This document shows, in pieces, positions 8,199 through 16,514 of a stretch of 64,000 nucleotides of DNA. The translations under genes were made by a program, and so were the position numbers. Location of the stretch: assembly GCF_022758235.1 (NCBI RefSeq), contig NZ_JALEBG010000001.1, forward strand, positions 2,790,001 through 2,854,000, written 5' to 3'. The notes under the pieces are model-generated. The model saw only the letters and a program-made list of their open reading frames with translations, had not been told where the DNA came from and did not search any database. Source of the DNA: Pontibacter liquoris. GTDB lineage: Bacteria; Bacteroidota; Bacteroidia; Cytophagales; Hymenobacteraceae. Each line of letters starts with the position of its first letter. The first letter of the stretch is position 1.

Positions 8199-8456
8199 AT
8201 GACCCCAAGAGAAGTAACAGACCAGCAAGCCACCACCTGGACTTGCGTGCAGGCGTATGCCGGCGGACTAGCAGATAAACAAATCGAAAACGCAGCTGCG
8301 AAGCTGGCAGAAAACACCGACGGCACTGTGCCTGTGGTGTGCACGCCCAGCGGAGGCGCCCAGACGGTGCGGCTGGAACTGGACAAAAACTGGCTGGAAG
8401 ATCTCTCCGATGAGGATTTGCTAGTGGCCATTGCTGCCGCTCGCAGCGAAGCATAA
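8199..8456 (+). CDS. Hypothetical small protein
   Basis: 85 residues from the ATG at 8199 (MTPREVTDQQ); a TTG two codons upstream is the only alternative. Soluble and mildly acidic: an Ala-rich middle (AGGLADKQIENAAAKLAENT), a strand TVPVVCTPS, then an acidic C-terminus (WLEDLSDEDLLVAIAAARSEA). I do not recognise the family. Good codon use and the 17-bp terminator stem right after it support a real gene. Confidence 0.6.
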   Translation: MTPREVTDQQATTWTCVQAYAGGLADKQIENAAAKLAENTDGTVPVVCTPSGGAQTVRLELDKNWLEDLSDEDLLVAIAAARSEA

Positions 8457-8475
8457 GCCTATGCCAAACTGATTA

Positions 8476-8515
8476 ACGAGAAGAGCCACTGCGGCAAGGC
8501 AGTGGCTCTTCTCGT
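8476..8515 (+). terminator. Intrinsic terminator, 17-bp perfect stem
   Basis: Bases 8476-8492 and 8499-8515 pair perfectly (core GAAGAGCCACTGC) around a 6-base loop. The following tail is GTTTGCGTTT, a weak T tract, but the position just after the small gene supports termination. Confidence 0.8.
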
Positions 8516-8610
8516 TTGCGTTTATACTTGTGATGCCGTCAGTGCATGCAGTTTAGAAACAGAGGCTTTGCCAGAGTGCTCTTTTGCAATCGATGAAAGT
8601 TTACTTCTTG

Positions 8611-8675
8611 TAACGCCAGTTACAAACTGGCCTTAGAATAAGCCACAAGTTGCGCTTACGCTAAACTTGCGGCAT
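8611..8675. repeat. Hairpin-rich repeat fragment related in style to the MITE interiors
   Basis: Contains the perfect hairpin GCCAGTT-ACA-AACTGGC (8615-8631, 7-bp stem, ACA loop), followed by a second imperfect stem joining AGCCACAAGTT (from 8641) to AAACTTGCGGC. The ACA loop and stem style match the internal hairpins of the elements at 4012 and 7129, but no flanking inverted ends are present. Confidence 0.45.
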
Positions 8676-8715
8676 TAATAGTGGCATCGGAAGTATACGG
8701 GCAGATGCACCTAGG

Positions 8716-9069
8716 TTAGTAATCGCCTGATTTTTCGGCGGCTTTGGCTGCTTTTCGGGCTTGCTTGTCTGCTTTTTCGCGGTTTTTCTGCGTTTTGGCT
8801 TCCAGCTTGGCTGCTTTCCGGGCTTGTTTGGCCGCACGAGAAGCGGCTTTGTCTTCGCGCCGGGCTTTCCGGGCTTTTTCCTTGGCCTCGCGGGCGTCTT
8901 TCCTGGTTTCTTTTTTCAGATCAACGGCATCATCCAGCCGTTCTTTATCAGCCTTCTTTATTTGCTTTTCCTGCTCCTGATCTGTTTGCGTGGACTGGGC
9001 GAAGGTATGGCCGGCGATGCATGTAAAAAAAACAGTCATCACGATGCTGAGTAGTATCCTTGTTTTCAT
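8716..9069 (-). CDS. Secreted Lys/Ala/Glu-rich protein
   Basis: 117 residues. A clear signal peptide (MKTRILLSIVMTVFFTCIAG, cleavage after TFAQ) is followed by a low-complexity region rich in Lys, Ala, Arg and Glu (KKADKERLDDAVDLKKE, ARKARREDKAASRAAKQARK) predicted as one long charged helix. Export of such a basic helical protein to the periplasm suggests binding to nucleic acid, anionic polysaccharide or envelope, but that is speculation. No enzyme motif. The low complexity inflates ORFs on the other strand, which are shadows. Confidence 0.7.
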   Translation of the reverse strand: MKTRILLSIVMTVFFTCIAGHTFAQSTQTDQEQEKQIKKADKERLDDAVDLKKETRKDAREAKEKARKARREDKAASRAAKQARKAAKLEAKTQKNREKADKQARKAAKAAEKSGDY

Positions 9070-9217
9070 TATGTTGCCCGATTAGGTTGCTAGATAAGTA
9101 CCCTCCTTTATACGTATGATTGGGCTGTCAGACTGATAAACAGGCACTTATACTTTAGCACCAGCAGCGCCCGATTATATCTCATGGAAGTTATACACAA
9201 TGGTTAGCTAAGCAGGG

Positions 9218-9676
9218 TTACACAATCTCGGGGGCTTCGCTGTGGGCGTGCTGTGGGGCCACCAGCCATTCCAGAGCATCCTGCTCGGATATGAAGTCGC
9301 GGTACTGGCACGGAAGCGGTATTTCAGAGGCCATCTCGTAAATTGATTCGATGGCCAGCTGCTCGAAAATATCCATAGCCAGCACGTTGGCCACCCGCTT
9401 CAGCTTGCTGTGCTGCAATATTGCGGCAGACCGGTTGGCGATCCATACCTGGTCTTCGAAGGCGGGCGCGTTCATCTTGCTGAAATCGGCAAGTATAAAC
9501 TCGATATTATGGGCTATGATGAACTCGCAGGAAAAGAACATGGCTTCGCGGAGCTGTTGGCTGGGAATGGCTCCGCGCCATTCGTTCCAGATAAAGTTTT
9601 CTTCGGCACAATGCCTGATCGTGACATATTCCTGCTGCAGGGCCACAGTAAAATTCGGCGCGTTTAATACGATCAT
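9218..9676 (-). CDS. STAS/SpoIIAA-like small protein (paralogue 3 of 3)
   Basis: Start placed at the ATG at 9676 (MIVLNAPNF); the longest frame begins two codons earlier at TTG. 152 residues. Same order of elements as the other two: a strand and W (FIWNEWRGAI), helix (LREAMFFSCEFI), the strand FILADFSKM, VWIANRSA helix, LKRVANVLAMDIF and the ending FISEQDALEWL. It adds a short acidic tail. No catalytic residues are shared among the three, which fits a binding or regulatory fold. Confidence 0.68.
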   Translation of the reverse strand: MIVLNAPNFTVALQQEYVTIRHCAEENFIWNEWRGAIPSQQLREAMFFSCEFIIAHNIEFILADFSKMNAPAFEDQVWIANRSAAILQHSKLKRVANVLAMDIFEQLAIESIYEMASEIPLPCQYRDFISEQDALEWLVAPQHAHSEAPEIV

Positions 9677-9896
9677 AACCAACCACGATTACAAATTTGC
9701 ATTAGTCCTTTTGTACGGCAATCCTATTTAATGTATTTAAATTTATACACAAATACCGTGAATGCTGTTTTTGAGCGGATTAAAATATTAAATCTTTTAA
9801 TATACTATTTTCGTAATAGGAGAAGTATTGCTTAAAATGGTATAAGCTTTAAGTTATTAACGCATTACCAAACGTACTTTAAAACAAGAAAAAACC

Positions 9897-10124
9897 ATGA
9901 AAAAGATAATCTTAGCAAGTGCCGTTCTGTTTTCTTCCCTGTCGCTGGTTGCCTGCGACACTAATAAAACAACTGACAGTGATGCTGGCGATAACAAAAA
10001 AGTGATCGCGAAAGACTCTGTTCCATCTGAGTATGAAGTAACAGAAACAAAGGTAGAAACCGACACAACCAAAGACACCAAAACGGTAGATGTTGACAAG
10101 GATAAGAACGATGACAAGCATTAA
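9897..10124 (+). CDS. Small lipoprotein
   Basis: 75 residues. The N-terminus MKKIILASAVLFSSLSLVAC is a lipoprotein signal with lipobox LVAC (Cys20), so the mature protein is lipid-anchored in the envelope. The mature part is very hydrophilic, rich in Asp, Lys and Thr, ending KDKNDDKH, and is probably disordered. No family recognised. Its own terminator follows 29 bases after the stop. Confidence 0.75.
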   Translation: MKKIILASAVLFSSLSLVACDTNKTTDSDAGDNKKVIAKDSVPSEYEVTETKVETDTTKDTKTVDVDKDKNDDKH

Positions 10125-10152
10125 TTAACCGGTAGGCAATAAGCCTGCTCAT

Positions 10153-10196
10153 AAAACAAAAAGCGCCTGTTTGTGTAAACAGGCGCTTTTTGTTTT
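10153..10196 (+). terminator. Intrinsic terminator, 20-bp perfect stem
   Basis: Bases 10153-10172 and 10177-10196 are perfect reverse complements (core AAAAAGCGCCTGTTT) with a 4-base loop. A and T runs on the two sides allow it to work in either direction. Confidence 0.9.
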
Positions 10197-10359
10197 ATAC
10201 TTGATGTGATTAAGGCCATAACCCTGGTCTCGAACTATTGCAGGAGGTCTCGAAATGCGCCTGGGATTGGTACGCATGCTATGAGTTTATTCAGTTACTT
10301 ATTGTGGTTAGGTTAAACCAACTTTACTTGGAGAAACAGACGGTCCGAAACTTCTCTGT

Positions 10360-10619
10360 TTAGAAGATTACAGTATAGATTATCAGAACAGTTATGCCTT
10401 TTGTATCTGCCTGTACTTATCATAATAATTACACTTTATAAAACAGCACAAGTAATTATTGGCATGTTCCTCGGTTTCGTTTAGGTTTATACTATCCCAC
10501 AGGGTCTGCAAGGCGCTTTTGAACTGCTCCATCGAGGCGCGATCGGTTTTCAGGTCCAGAAAGGCTTTGCTAAGGTACTTTCGCGGAGTTAACCTATTCT
10601 GCTTCACCTCTTTGCGCAT
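10360..10619 (-). pseudogene. Frameshifted N-terminal remnant of a type IIG-like restriction-modification gene
   Basis: The intact frame 10619-10392 encodes 75 residues, RLTPRKYLSKAFLDLKTDR, then ESxxH-like text (NETEEHANNYLCCFIKCNYY). This resembles the N-terminal domain of large Bacteroidota type II restriction/methylase proteins, where LTPRKALNKAFLK is followed by NTKGRTDLVIHN. Here the frame runs to a stop after YRQIQKA, but a shifted frame over the same bases reads DTKGITVLIIYTVIF and stops at 10360, restoring the expected block. So the gene is both frameshifted and cut to a small fraction of its original length. No methylase motifs survive nearby. The family call is from memory of the motif. 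Confidence 0.5.
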
Positions 10620-11136
10620 ATTAACTAGGTAACATAAGTAAAAATAAAACTAAATGAAGCCCCTGCTATACCTGGCTTCGGTGTAAGGCAATACGTTACT
10701 ACCGGCAAGTATAAAAGTATTTGAAAAGAAGTAGAAGGATGTCTCTGCAGCAGGAGCTATACTATCTCCGGGATTACGTCAGCGGCGCCCTGCTATTGTA
10801 CGGTGCCAGGTGGCCATTCCGTCCGGAAGCAGCAAAAAGCAATAAAACACAGGTTATCAGCTAATTGCATTTAAAAATTCCATTACCGGGTTTATACCCT
10901 ACAGATCAAATCATTGTCTCCTTTCTATTTAAATACTTTCACCCAATAAAAGCATCCACTTACCATTAATAGTGACAAGAGTTCTGTAAAAACTACATCT
11001 TTAACCTGTTGCACCCGTTTGCACCGGAACTATTCGCCTCAATCGTTGGGTTAAGCAGTACATCCGGAGGATAGAACAATAATACCTTTTTCTATAACTT
11101 TTGCTTTTAACAAATTTAACCTTAACCAAACATTGT
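10620..11136. other. Intergenic region upstream of the subtilase
   Basis: About 500 bases with no credible gene. It may contain further decayed sequence of the R-M gene or its former neighbours, but no coding remnant could be read. Promoter of the protease should lie in the last 60 bases; TAACTTTT near 11094 is a weak -7 candidate. Confidence 0.4.
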
Positions 11137-12666
11137 ATGGCTAACATGACCTTTACGCCTAAACTCGTTTATCCGCTGGCTTTCGCTCTTGCCGGCATGT
11201 TGTTCGGCTGCGGCCAGGAACAGGAACTGGCACCAGACGCTACCATGGCTGAAGCCCGCGCTGCCGCCGCCACTGCCGATACCGGCATGCCGACCATAAC
11301 CCTGCGCGCCAGAAATTACATCGTTATTGCTTCCGGCGATGCGTTGCCTGCCGGTATTGCCAACAAGATCAGCGCAGCTAACGGCGAAGTAACCAGCCTG
11401 ATGGCAGAAGCCGGCCTTGCCGCCGTTACCTCCGCCGATCCGGATTTTGCTACAAAAGCCGCTAAGATCTCCGGTGTTCGTTCTGTTATCCACGACTTTG
11501 ATGCCCACTGGCTCGATCCGCAGGCCAGAACGCTTGACCTGGACGAAACCGCAGTAGATTTGTCGGCTGGCGCAGCTTACAACACCAACCGTTACTTCCC
11601 GCTGCAGTGGGGCGCAACCGCCATTCAGGCACCGGCTGCCTGGAACACAGGCGCCAAAGGAAAAGGCGTGCGGGTGGCCGTGCTCGACAGTGGTTTTGAT
11701 CTGAAACACCCTGACCTGGCTGCCAACATCGACGTTGCTGCCAGCAAATCATTTGTTCCAACGGAAGCCTTGCAATTTGTAGCGGTTCCCGGAAAAACAT
11801 TCAGCCACGGTACACACACGGCCGGTACTATTGCCGCTATTGATAACAATATTGGCGTAGTAGGCATTGCCCCAGAGGCCCAACTTATACTTGTTAAGGT
11901 ATTGCGCGATGCGGGCTCCGGCTCATTCTCGTGGATGCTTCAGGGTATAGCCTATGCCACACAGCAGGGTGCTGATGTGATCAACATGAGCCTTGGCGCT
12001 GCTTTGCCACGCAACGGCCGCTACCTGGATGATAACGGCACGCCCGACGACACATCGGACGACAAAATCATCACTGATACCAAAGCAACGCAGGAACTGA
12101 TTGTAGCCATCGGCAAAATGACTACCTATGCTTCGCGCCATGGTGTAACGGTGATCGCTTCCGCCGGAAACGACGGCAACAACGGCAACACCGATCAGTC
12201 GCTGGCTCACATCCCAACCGGTGCGCCAAACGTGATCTCCATCTCCGCAACAGGACCGACAGGCTGGGCAAACGATATTCTGAACACCAACCTCGACAAG
12301 CTGGCTTCTTACTCTAACTATGGCACGTCTGATATTGATTTCGCAGCGCCGGGCGGTGATTTTGTTTACCCTACAAACGAAATAGGCACAGTTGCCGGTG
12401 TTAGACAATATGTGTGGGCCCTCGACATGGTGTTGAGCCTTGCCAATGGCGGCAGCTATACCTGGTCTGCCGGTACCAGTATGGCAGCGCCGCATGCAGC
12501 CGGCGTAGCAGCCCTGATCATCGGCAAGAACGGTGGCAACATGGATCCTGCACTGGTAGAAGCCGCACTCCGTGCCTCTGCCGATGACCTTGGCAAAGTA
12601 GGACGTGATCCATACTATGGCTATGGCAGGATCAATGCCCTGAAAGCTGTTTCGAAGGTAAAATAA
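11137..12666 (+). CDS. Subtilisin-like serine protease (S8), lipoprotein
   Basis: Start chosen at 11137 (MANMTFTPKL) because it puts a lipoprotein signal with lipobox LFGC (Cys25) in the right place; the longer frame adds 12 residues. About 509 residues. After the lipid anchor comes an inhibitor I9-like propeptide (about 55-130), then the S8 catalytic domain. The triad is complete: Asp184 (VAVLDSGFD), His224 (SHGTHTAGT) and Ser448 (GTSMAAPHAAG), with the oxyanion region SAGNDGNNGN. It should be an active protease tethered to the envelope, turning over proteins outside the cytoplasm. Monocistronic, with its own terminator. Confidence 0.92.
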   Translation: MANMTFTPKLVYPLAFALAGMLFGCGQEQELAPDATMAEARAAAATADTGMPTITLRARNYIVIASGDALPAGIANKISAANGEVTSLMAEAGLAAVTSADPDFATKAAKISGVRSVIHDFDAHWLDPQARTLDLDETAVDLSAGAAYNTNRYFPLQWGATAIQAPAAWNTGAKGKGVRVAVLDSGFDLKHPDLAANIDVAASKSFVPTEALQFVAVPGKTFSHGTHTAGTIAAIDNNIGVVGIAPEAQLILVKVLRDAGSGSFSWMLQGIAYATQQGADVINMSLGAALPRNGRYLDDNGTPDDTSDDKIITDTKATQELIVAIGKMTTYASRHGVTVIASAGNDGNNGNTDQSLAHIPTGAPNVISISATGPTGWANDILNTNLDKLASYSNYGTSDIDFAAPGGDFVYPTNEIGTVAGVRQYVWALDMVLSLANGGSYTWSAGTSMAAPHAAGVAALIIGKNGGNMDPALVEAALRASADDLGKVGRDPYYGYGRINALKAVSKVK

Positions 12667-12684
12667 CAGAAAGCACATACTTTT

Positions 12685-12731
12685 AGCCCTCTGCAGGTCC
12701 GGTAAACACGGGCACGCGGAGGGCTTTTTGT
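12685..12731 (+). terminator. Intrinsic terminator after the subtilase
   Basis: AGCCCTCTGC pairs with GCGGAGGGCT across a loop of about 20 bases, followed by TTTTGTTTT. Confidence 0.75.
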
Positions 12732-12840
12732 TTTAAAGCTCCTGCAGGTTTTCTAATGCGGCAAAGGCGCCGGCCAGGTATAAGGCCCTGTACTTTTTGC
12801 CGGACAGGGCTAAGGGAATAGTATAAATGCCTGCCTTTTG

Positions 12841-13113
12841 CTAGGGCACATCACATTTAAAGTAGTCTTCATCGTAGCCGGGTGCCGGCCGGTCTCCTAT
12901 CCGTACGATGCGGTCCAGTCGGATCTCCTCCCCGGTAGCCAGGTGCAGGTATTCCCCGTCAGGCGCCTTGTGCAGTTCTTTAAGCAAGGCGTTGCGGGTC
13001 AGAAACTCGCGTATATCACTGAAATACTGGATACGCACATACGCCTTTTGCGCGATCAGTTCTTCCAGGGCATCTTTAAAAGCAGGGTCGATGGGTGAAT
13101 AGGGTTGGCTCAT
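12841..13113 (-). CDS. Possible Rof-like (Rho-binding antiterminator fold) small protein
   Basis: Start at the ATG at 13113 (MSQPYSPIDPAFKDALEEL); a TTG lies five codons upstream. 90 residues. The order of features resembles Rof/YaeO: an N-terminal PI-D-x-F-x-D-x-LE segment, a strand VRIQYFSD, then GEYLHLATGEEIRLDRIVRI near the end of the small beta-barrel. Rof binds Rho and weakens termination. The match is at the level of pattern only and the tail (APGYDEDYFKCDVP) is extra, so an unrelated Sm-like small barrel is the alternative. Confidence 0.45.
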   Translation of the reverse strand: MSQPYSPIDPAFKDALEELIAQKAYVRIQYFSDIREFLTRNALLKELHKAPDGEYLHLATGEEIRLDRIVRIGDRPAPGYDEDYFKCDVP

Positions 13114-13642
13114 ACTTCTATTGGTCAAAATTATCAGTCTGAATGCAGGCAGGTGCCTGGTTTGTATACCTTAAATTTACGGATTCCGATGCAACGCGCG
13201 CAGACGTAACAAGCTTTTTATACTGCTGCGGCATCCAGCTCCCAATCTAGCCAAAACAGCATCCTACCACCCGTTTTCTTCCAAAACAAGAACCAGGGCC
13301 AAGGCTCATTTTATACTTTAACGACTACTAAAATCGCAGCCAAACAGCAAAACATACTTACATTCAGAGTACGCTATATTCCTGCTCTCAACCTTAACTT
13401 TATACATAGGGCGTGCGTAATAAATGTTTAAACCTTAAATTGCGTACTTTAGACCGATTCTCCGGCAGCATACCCTAGGCAAAGTATGCTTAAAAGCCAG
13501 GGAAAGTGGCAAAACCAACGCGTATACAGGCACAAATGCGTGCGCCAAACCCGCATACTTTGCAATTAATGCCGATAATTTTTCTATTTCCATAGCTAAA
13601 TGCTAACTTACGCTAGTAGTTGGCAAAACCGATAAACACACC
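13114..13642. other. Intergenic region upstream of the ebo cluster
   Basis: 529 bases without a gene. It should contain the promoter of eboA. Several AT-rich hexamers are present (TAATTTTT near 13573 is one mismatch from a -7 box), but no paired -33 could be assigned. Confidence 0.4.
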
Positions 13643-14554
13643 ATGTCCGACCTTCAGAAGTATCAAGCAGAGCCATCGCGCACGAAATCCTTTTTACTGA
13701 ACCTGTTACAGCAGAACGCCACTCCCGAGGCAATGGAATGGCTCCAAAAAAAGCTGGCACAACTCGAAGTTTCCACGGCAGACAAGGACCTTTACCTGGC
13801 ATTCAGCTCGGTGCCCCGTTACATGGGCAAAGCGCCACTCGATTTAACTCCGGAACAGGCCGCTGAAGCGCAAACACTCCGCAAAGGATTAACGTTGGCG
13901 AACTGGACGGTGGACCAAACTGCCCGCACGCTGCTGCTGCTGGCCCTGCCGCATGACAAAAAAGATGCGTTTGTAACCCGTATCGAAACGCTGTTTACTT
14001 CAGCCGACATGCGGGAACTGGTTGCCTTGTATGCTGCATTGCCGCTCCTGCCCTACCCTGATGCCTTTAAAAAGCGCGCTGCCGAAGGCTTCCGCTCTAA
14101 CATGGGCAACGTGTTCGAGGCCGTAGCCCTGGATACGCCGTACCCGGCCGATTACCTGGAAGAGGAAGCCTGGAACCACATGGTGCTGAAAACCTTGTTT
14201 GTGGCCAAGCCGCTTTACCGCATCCAGGGTATTGACAAGCGCGCCAACGCCAAACTGGCCCATATTCTCTCCGACTATGCACACGAGCGCTGGGCTGCCG
14301 GGCGGCCGGTTTCCCCGGAGCTGTGGCGCCCGATGGGGCCGTTTATCGATGATGCCCTGCTGCCCGATATCAAGCGGCTGTTTGCCCAGCCTGACCCGCT
14401 GCAACAGCAAGCCGCTGCGCTGGCCTGCTCGCAAAGCACGCACTCCGGCGCAAAAGCCTTGCTCGACGAGCACCCGCAACTCAAAGAACGCATTACTTCC
14501 GGTGAACTGACCTGGGACCAGATCGGCAACGAACTTCTGGCCCTGCAGTCCTAA
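13643..14554 (+). CDS. eboA: EboA domain protein, first gene of the ebo cluster
   Basis: 303 residues, soluble and largely helical. The C-terminal half carries the segment typical of EboA: HERWAAGRPVSPELWRPMGP followed by FIDDALLPDIKRLFAQPDP. Earlier blocks are MGKAPLDLTPEQ and NVFEAVALDTPYPADYL. No catalytic motif is evident; EboA has no assigned activity. It is followed by eboB after 31 bases and by the rest of the cluster in the canonical order, which makes the identification secure. In other bacteria the cluster is tied to production or envelope transfer of a small secondary metabolite. Confidence 0.9.
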   Translation: MSDLQKYQAEPSRTKSFLLNLLQQNATPEAMEWLQKKLAQLEVSTADKDLYLAFSSVPRYMGKAPLDLTPEQAAEAQTLRKGLTLANWTVDQTARTLLLLALPHDKKDAFVTRIETLFTSADMRELVALYAALPLLPYPDAFKKRAAEGFRSNMGNVFEAVALDTPYPADYLEEEAWNHMVLKTLFVAKPLYRIQGIDKRANAKLAHILSDYAHERWAAGRPVSPELWRPMGPFIDDALLPDIKRLFAQPDPLQQQAAALACSQSTHSGAKALLDEHPQLKERITSGELTWDQIGNELLALQS

Positions 14555-14585
14555 CCGCGAACAAACCATACTCCTTAAGACCTTT

Positions 14586-15527
14586 ATGACCACCAACAAA
14601 ATGCTATTCATAGATCCCCACGCGCACATGACCTCCCGCACCACGGACGATTACGAGCGCATGCGCCAAGCCGGCATTGTTGCCCTGATCGAGCCTGCTT
14701 TCTGGCTGGGCCAGCCCCGCACCGAGGCGGGTTCCTTTAAAGATTACTTCAGCAGCCTGGTGGGTTGGGAGCGCTTTCGGGCAAGCCAGTTCGGTATCCG
14801 CCACTACTGCACCATTGGCCTCAACTCCAAGGAAGCCAACAACGAGCCCCTGGCTGAGAAAGTGATGGAACTGCTGCCACTTTACATCTGCAAGGAAGGC
14901 GTGGTGGGCGTAGGCGAGATCGGGTACGACGACCAAACCGCCGCCGAAGACAAATATTTCCGGCTGCAGCTGGACCTGGCCCGGGAGAACAACATGCCAG
15001 TGCAGATCCACACGCCGCACCGCGATAAAAAAACAGGTACCATCCGCAGTATGGAAGTATGCCTGGAACACAACATTGCCCCGGGCATGGTGATCGTGGA
15101 CCATAACAACGAGGAAACGGTAAGAGACGTACTCGACCGTGGTTTCTGGGCCGCCTTTACCATATACCCCAACTCCAAAATGGGCAACGAGCGCATGGTG
15201 GAGATCGTGAAGCAGTATGGCACAGAGCGCATTATCGTGAACAGCTCCTGCGACTGGGGCATCAGCGACCCGCTGTCGGTGCCTAAAACAGCTGCCCTGA
15301 TGCTGGAAAAAGGCATTTTGGAGGCCGATGTGCGCATGGTGTGCTACCAGAATGCCCTGACGGCCTTTGGTCAGAGCGGGCAGATGCAGGAATCGGACTG
15401 GCTGGAAAATACCGAAGTAGACCAGCGCGAGAAATTCTCTGATAACTCCGTACTGCGTGGCGGCCAGACACCCGTGATCGGGGAAATAGAATCTTCAAAC
15501 GATCTGCCTTCAAACCTTATCCGATGA
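14586..15527 (+). CDS. eboB: EboB, TatD-like metal-dependent hydrolase
   Basis: 313 residues, TIM-barrel amidohydrolase of the TatD type. Metal-binding features are visible: FIDPHAHM near the N-terminus (HxH), GVGEIGYD, QIHTPHRDK, IVDHNNEE and SSCDWGISDP near the end of the barrel. Related TatD proteins hydrolyse nucleic acids, but in this cluster the substrate is presumed to be a small phosphorylated or cyclic metabolite. Its stop overlaps the eboC start by ATGA (15524-15527), indicating translational coupling. Confidence 0.93.
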   Translation: MTTNKMLFIDPHAHMTSRTTDDYERMRQAGIVALIEPAFWLGQPRTEAGSFKDYFSSLVGWERFRASQFGIRHYCTIGLNSKEANNEPLAEKVMELLPLYICKEGVVGVGEIGYDDQTAAEDKYFRLQLDLARENNMPVQIHTPHRDKKTGTIRSMEVCLEHNIAPGMVIVDHNNEETVRDVLDRGFWAAFTIYPNSKMGNERMVEIVKQYGTERIIVNSSCDWGISDPLSVPKTAALMLEKGILEADVRMVCYQNALTAFGQSGQMQESDWLENTEVDQREKFSDNSVLRGGQTPVIGEIESSNDLPSNLIR

Positions 15528-16435
15528 CGCGTACCGGTGCTTACCTGCGGTTGATGCGCCCGGCCAACATCATCACCGCCATTGCCGATATTTGTCTCGG
15601 ATTTGCTGCTTCGGGCGCGCTGCTGGCGGCCCCTTTTCTTACCAGCCCAACAACGGCGACGGACTACCTACAGCCGCTGCTCTGGCTTATACTTTCCACG
15701 ATCGGGCTATACGGCGGCGGCGTGGTTTTTAACGATGTGTTTGATGCCGAGCTGGACCACGTAGAGCGCCCGGAGCGGCCAATTCCAAGCGGTGTAGTAA
15801 CTGTAAAAGGCGCCTCGGCACTGGGTGCCATCCTGCTTATCGGCGGCATCGTGGCGGCCTGGCAGGTGTCTGTACTCAGCGCTATACTTGCTGCAGCAGT
15901 GGCACTGCTGGCTTTGCTTTACGACTGGAAAGGCAAACATCAAAACGTACTGGGCCCCGTAAACATGGGCGCCTGCCGCGGCGGCAATCTGCTGCTGGGG
16001 GTGAGCGCCGTACCGGCCGCCGTGCCCCAGTTGTGGTACCTGAGCCTGATCCCGATCGTTTACATTTCGGCTATCACCATGATCAGCCGCGGGGAAGTGC
16101 ACGGCGGCAATACGGCAGCGCTGAAAGGAGCCATCGGACTGTATGTGCTGGTGATCGGTAGTATTCTCTGTCTTTCGCTGCTCCCGGATTTTGATCTGCT
16201 GGCCAGCCTGCCGTTCCTGCTACTTTTCGCGTTCCTTATTTTCCCGCCACTGTTCAAAGCGCTGCCCACCAAAGCGCCTTCCCTTATTGGGAAAGCCGTA
16301 AAAGCAGGTATCCTGGCGCTGATCGTGATGGACGCCAGTATAGCTGCCGGGTTTGCCGGCTGGGGGTATGGGCTGATTGTATTGCTGCTGCTGCCGGTGT
16401 CTATATTTATTGCCCGGAACTTTGCTGTAACCTAA
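15524..16435 (+). CDS. eboC: EboC, UbiA-family prenyltransferase
   Basis: 303-residue integral membrane protein with about eight or nine helices. The first Asp-rich motif of UbiA enzymes is present as NDVFDAELD, the second region as LYDWKGKHQ followed by LGPVNMGACRGGNLLLG. UbiA proteins attach a polyprenyl chain to an aromatic or cyclic acceptor at the membrane. In the ebo cluster the likely acceptor is the product of the EboD synthase. Overlaps eboB by 4 bases. Confidence 0.94.
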   Translation: MTRTGAYLRLMRPANIITAIADICLGFAASGALLAAPFLTSPTTATDYLQPLLWLILSTIGLYGGGVVFNDVFDAELDHVERPERPIPSGVVTVKGASALGAILLIGGIVAAWQVSVLSAILAAAVALLALLYDWKGKHQNVLGPVNMGACRGGNLLLGVSAVPAAVPQLWYLSLIPIVYISAITMISRGEVHGGNTAALKGAIGLYVLVIGSILCLSLLPDFDLLASLPFLLLFAFLIFPPLFKALPTKAPSLIGKAVKAGILALIVMDASIAAGFAGWGYGLIVLLLLPVSIFIARNFAVT

Positions 16436-16514
16436 GGGCAAAGCTGCAACTATCGCAAGTTAAAGACTGTTCAAAACATGTGTAGCCTCCTTAAGACGGC
16501 TAACTAAGGTAAAA

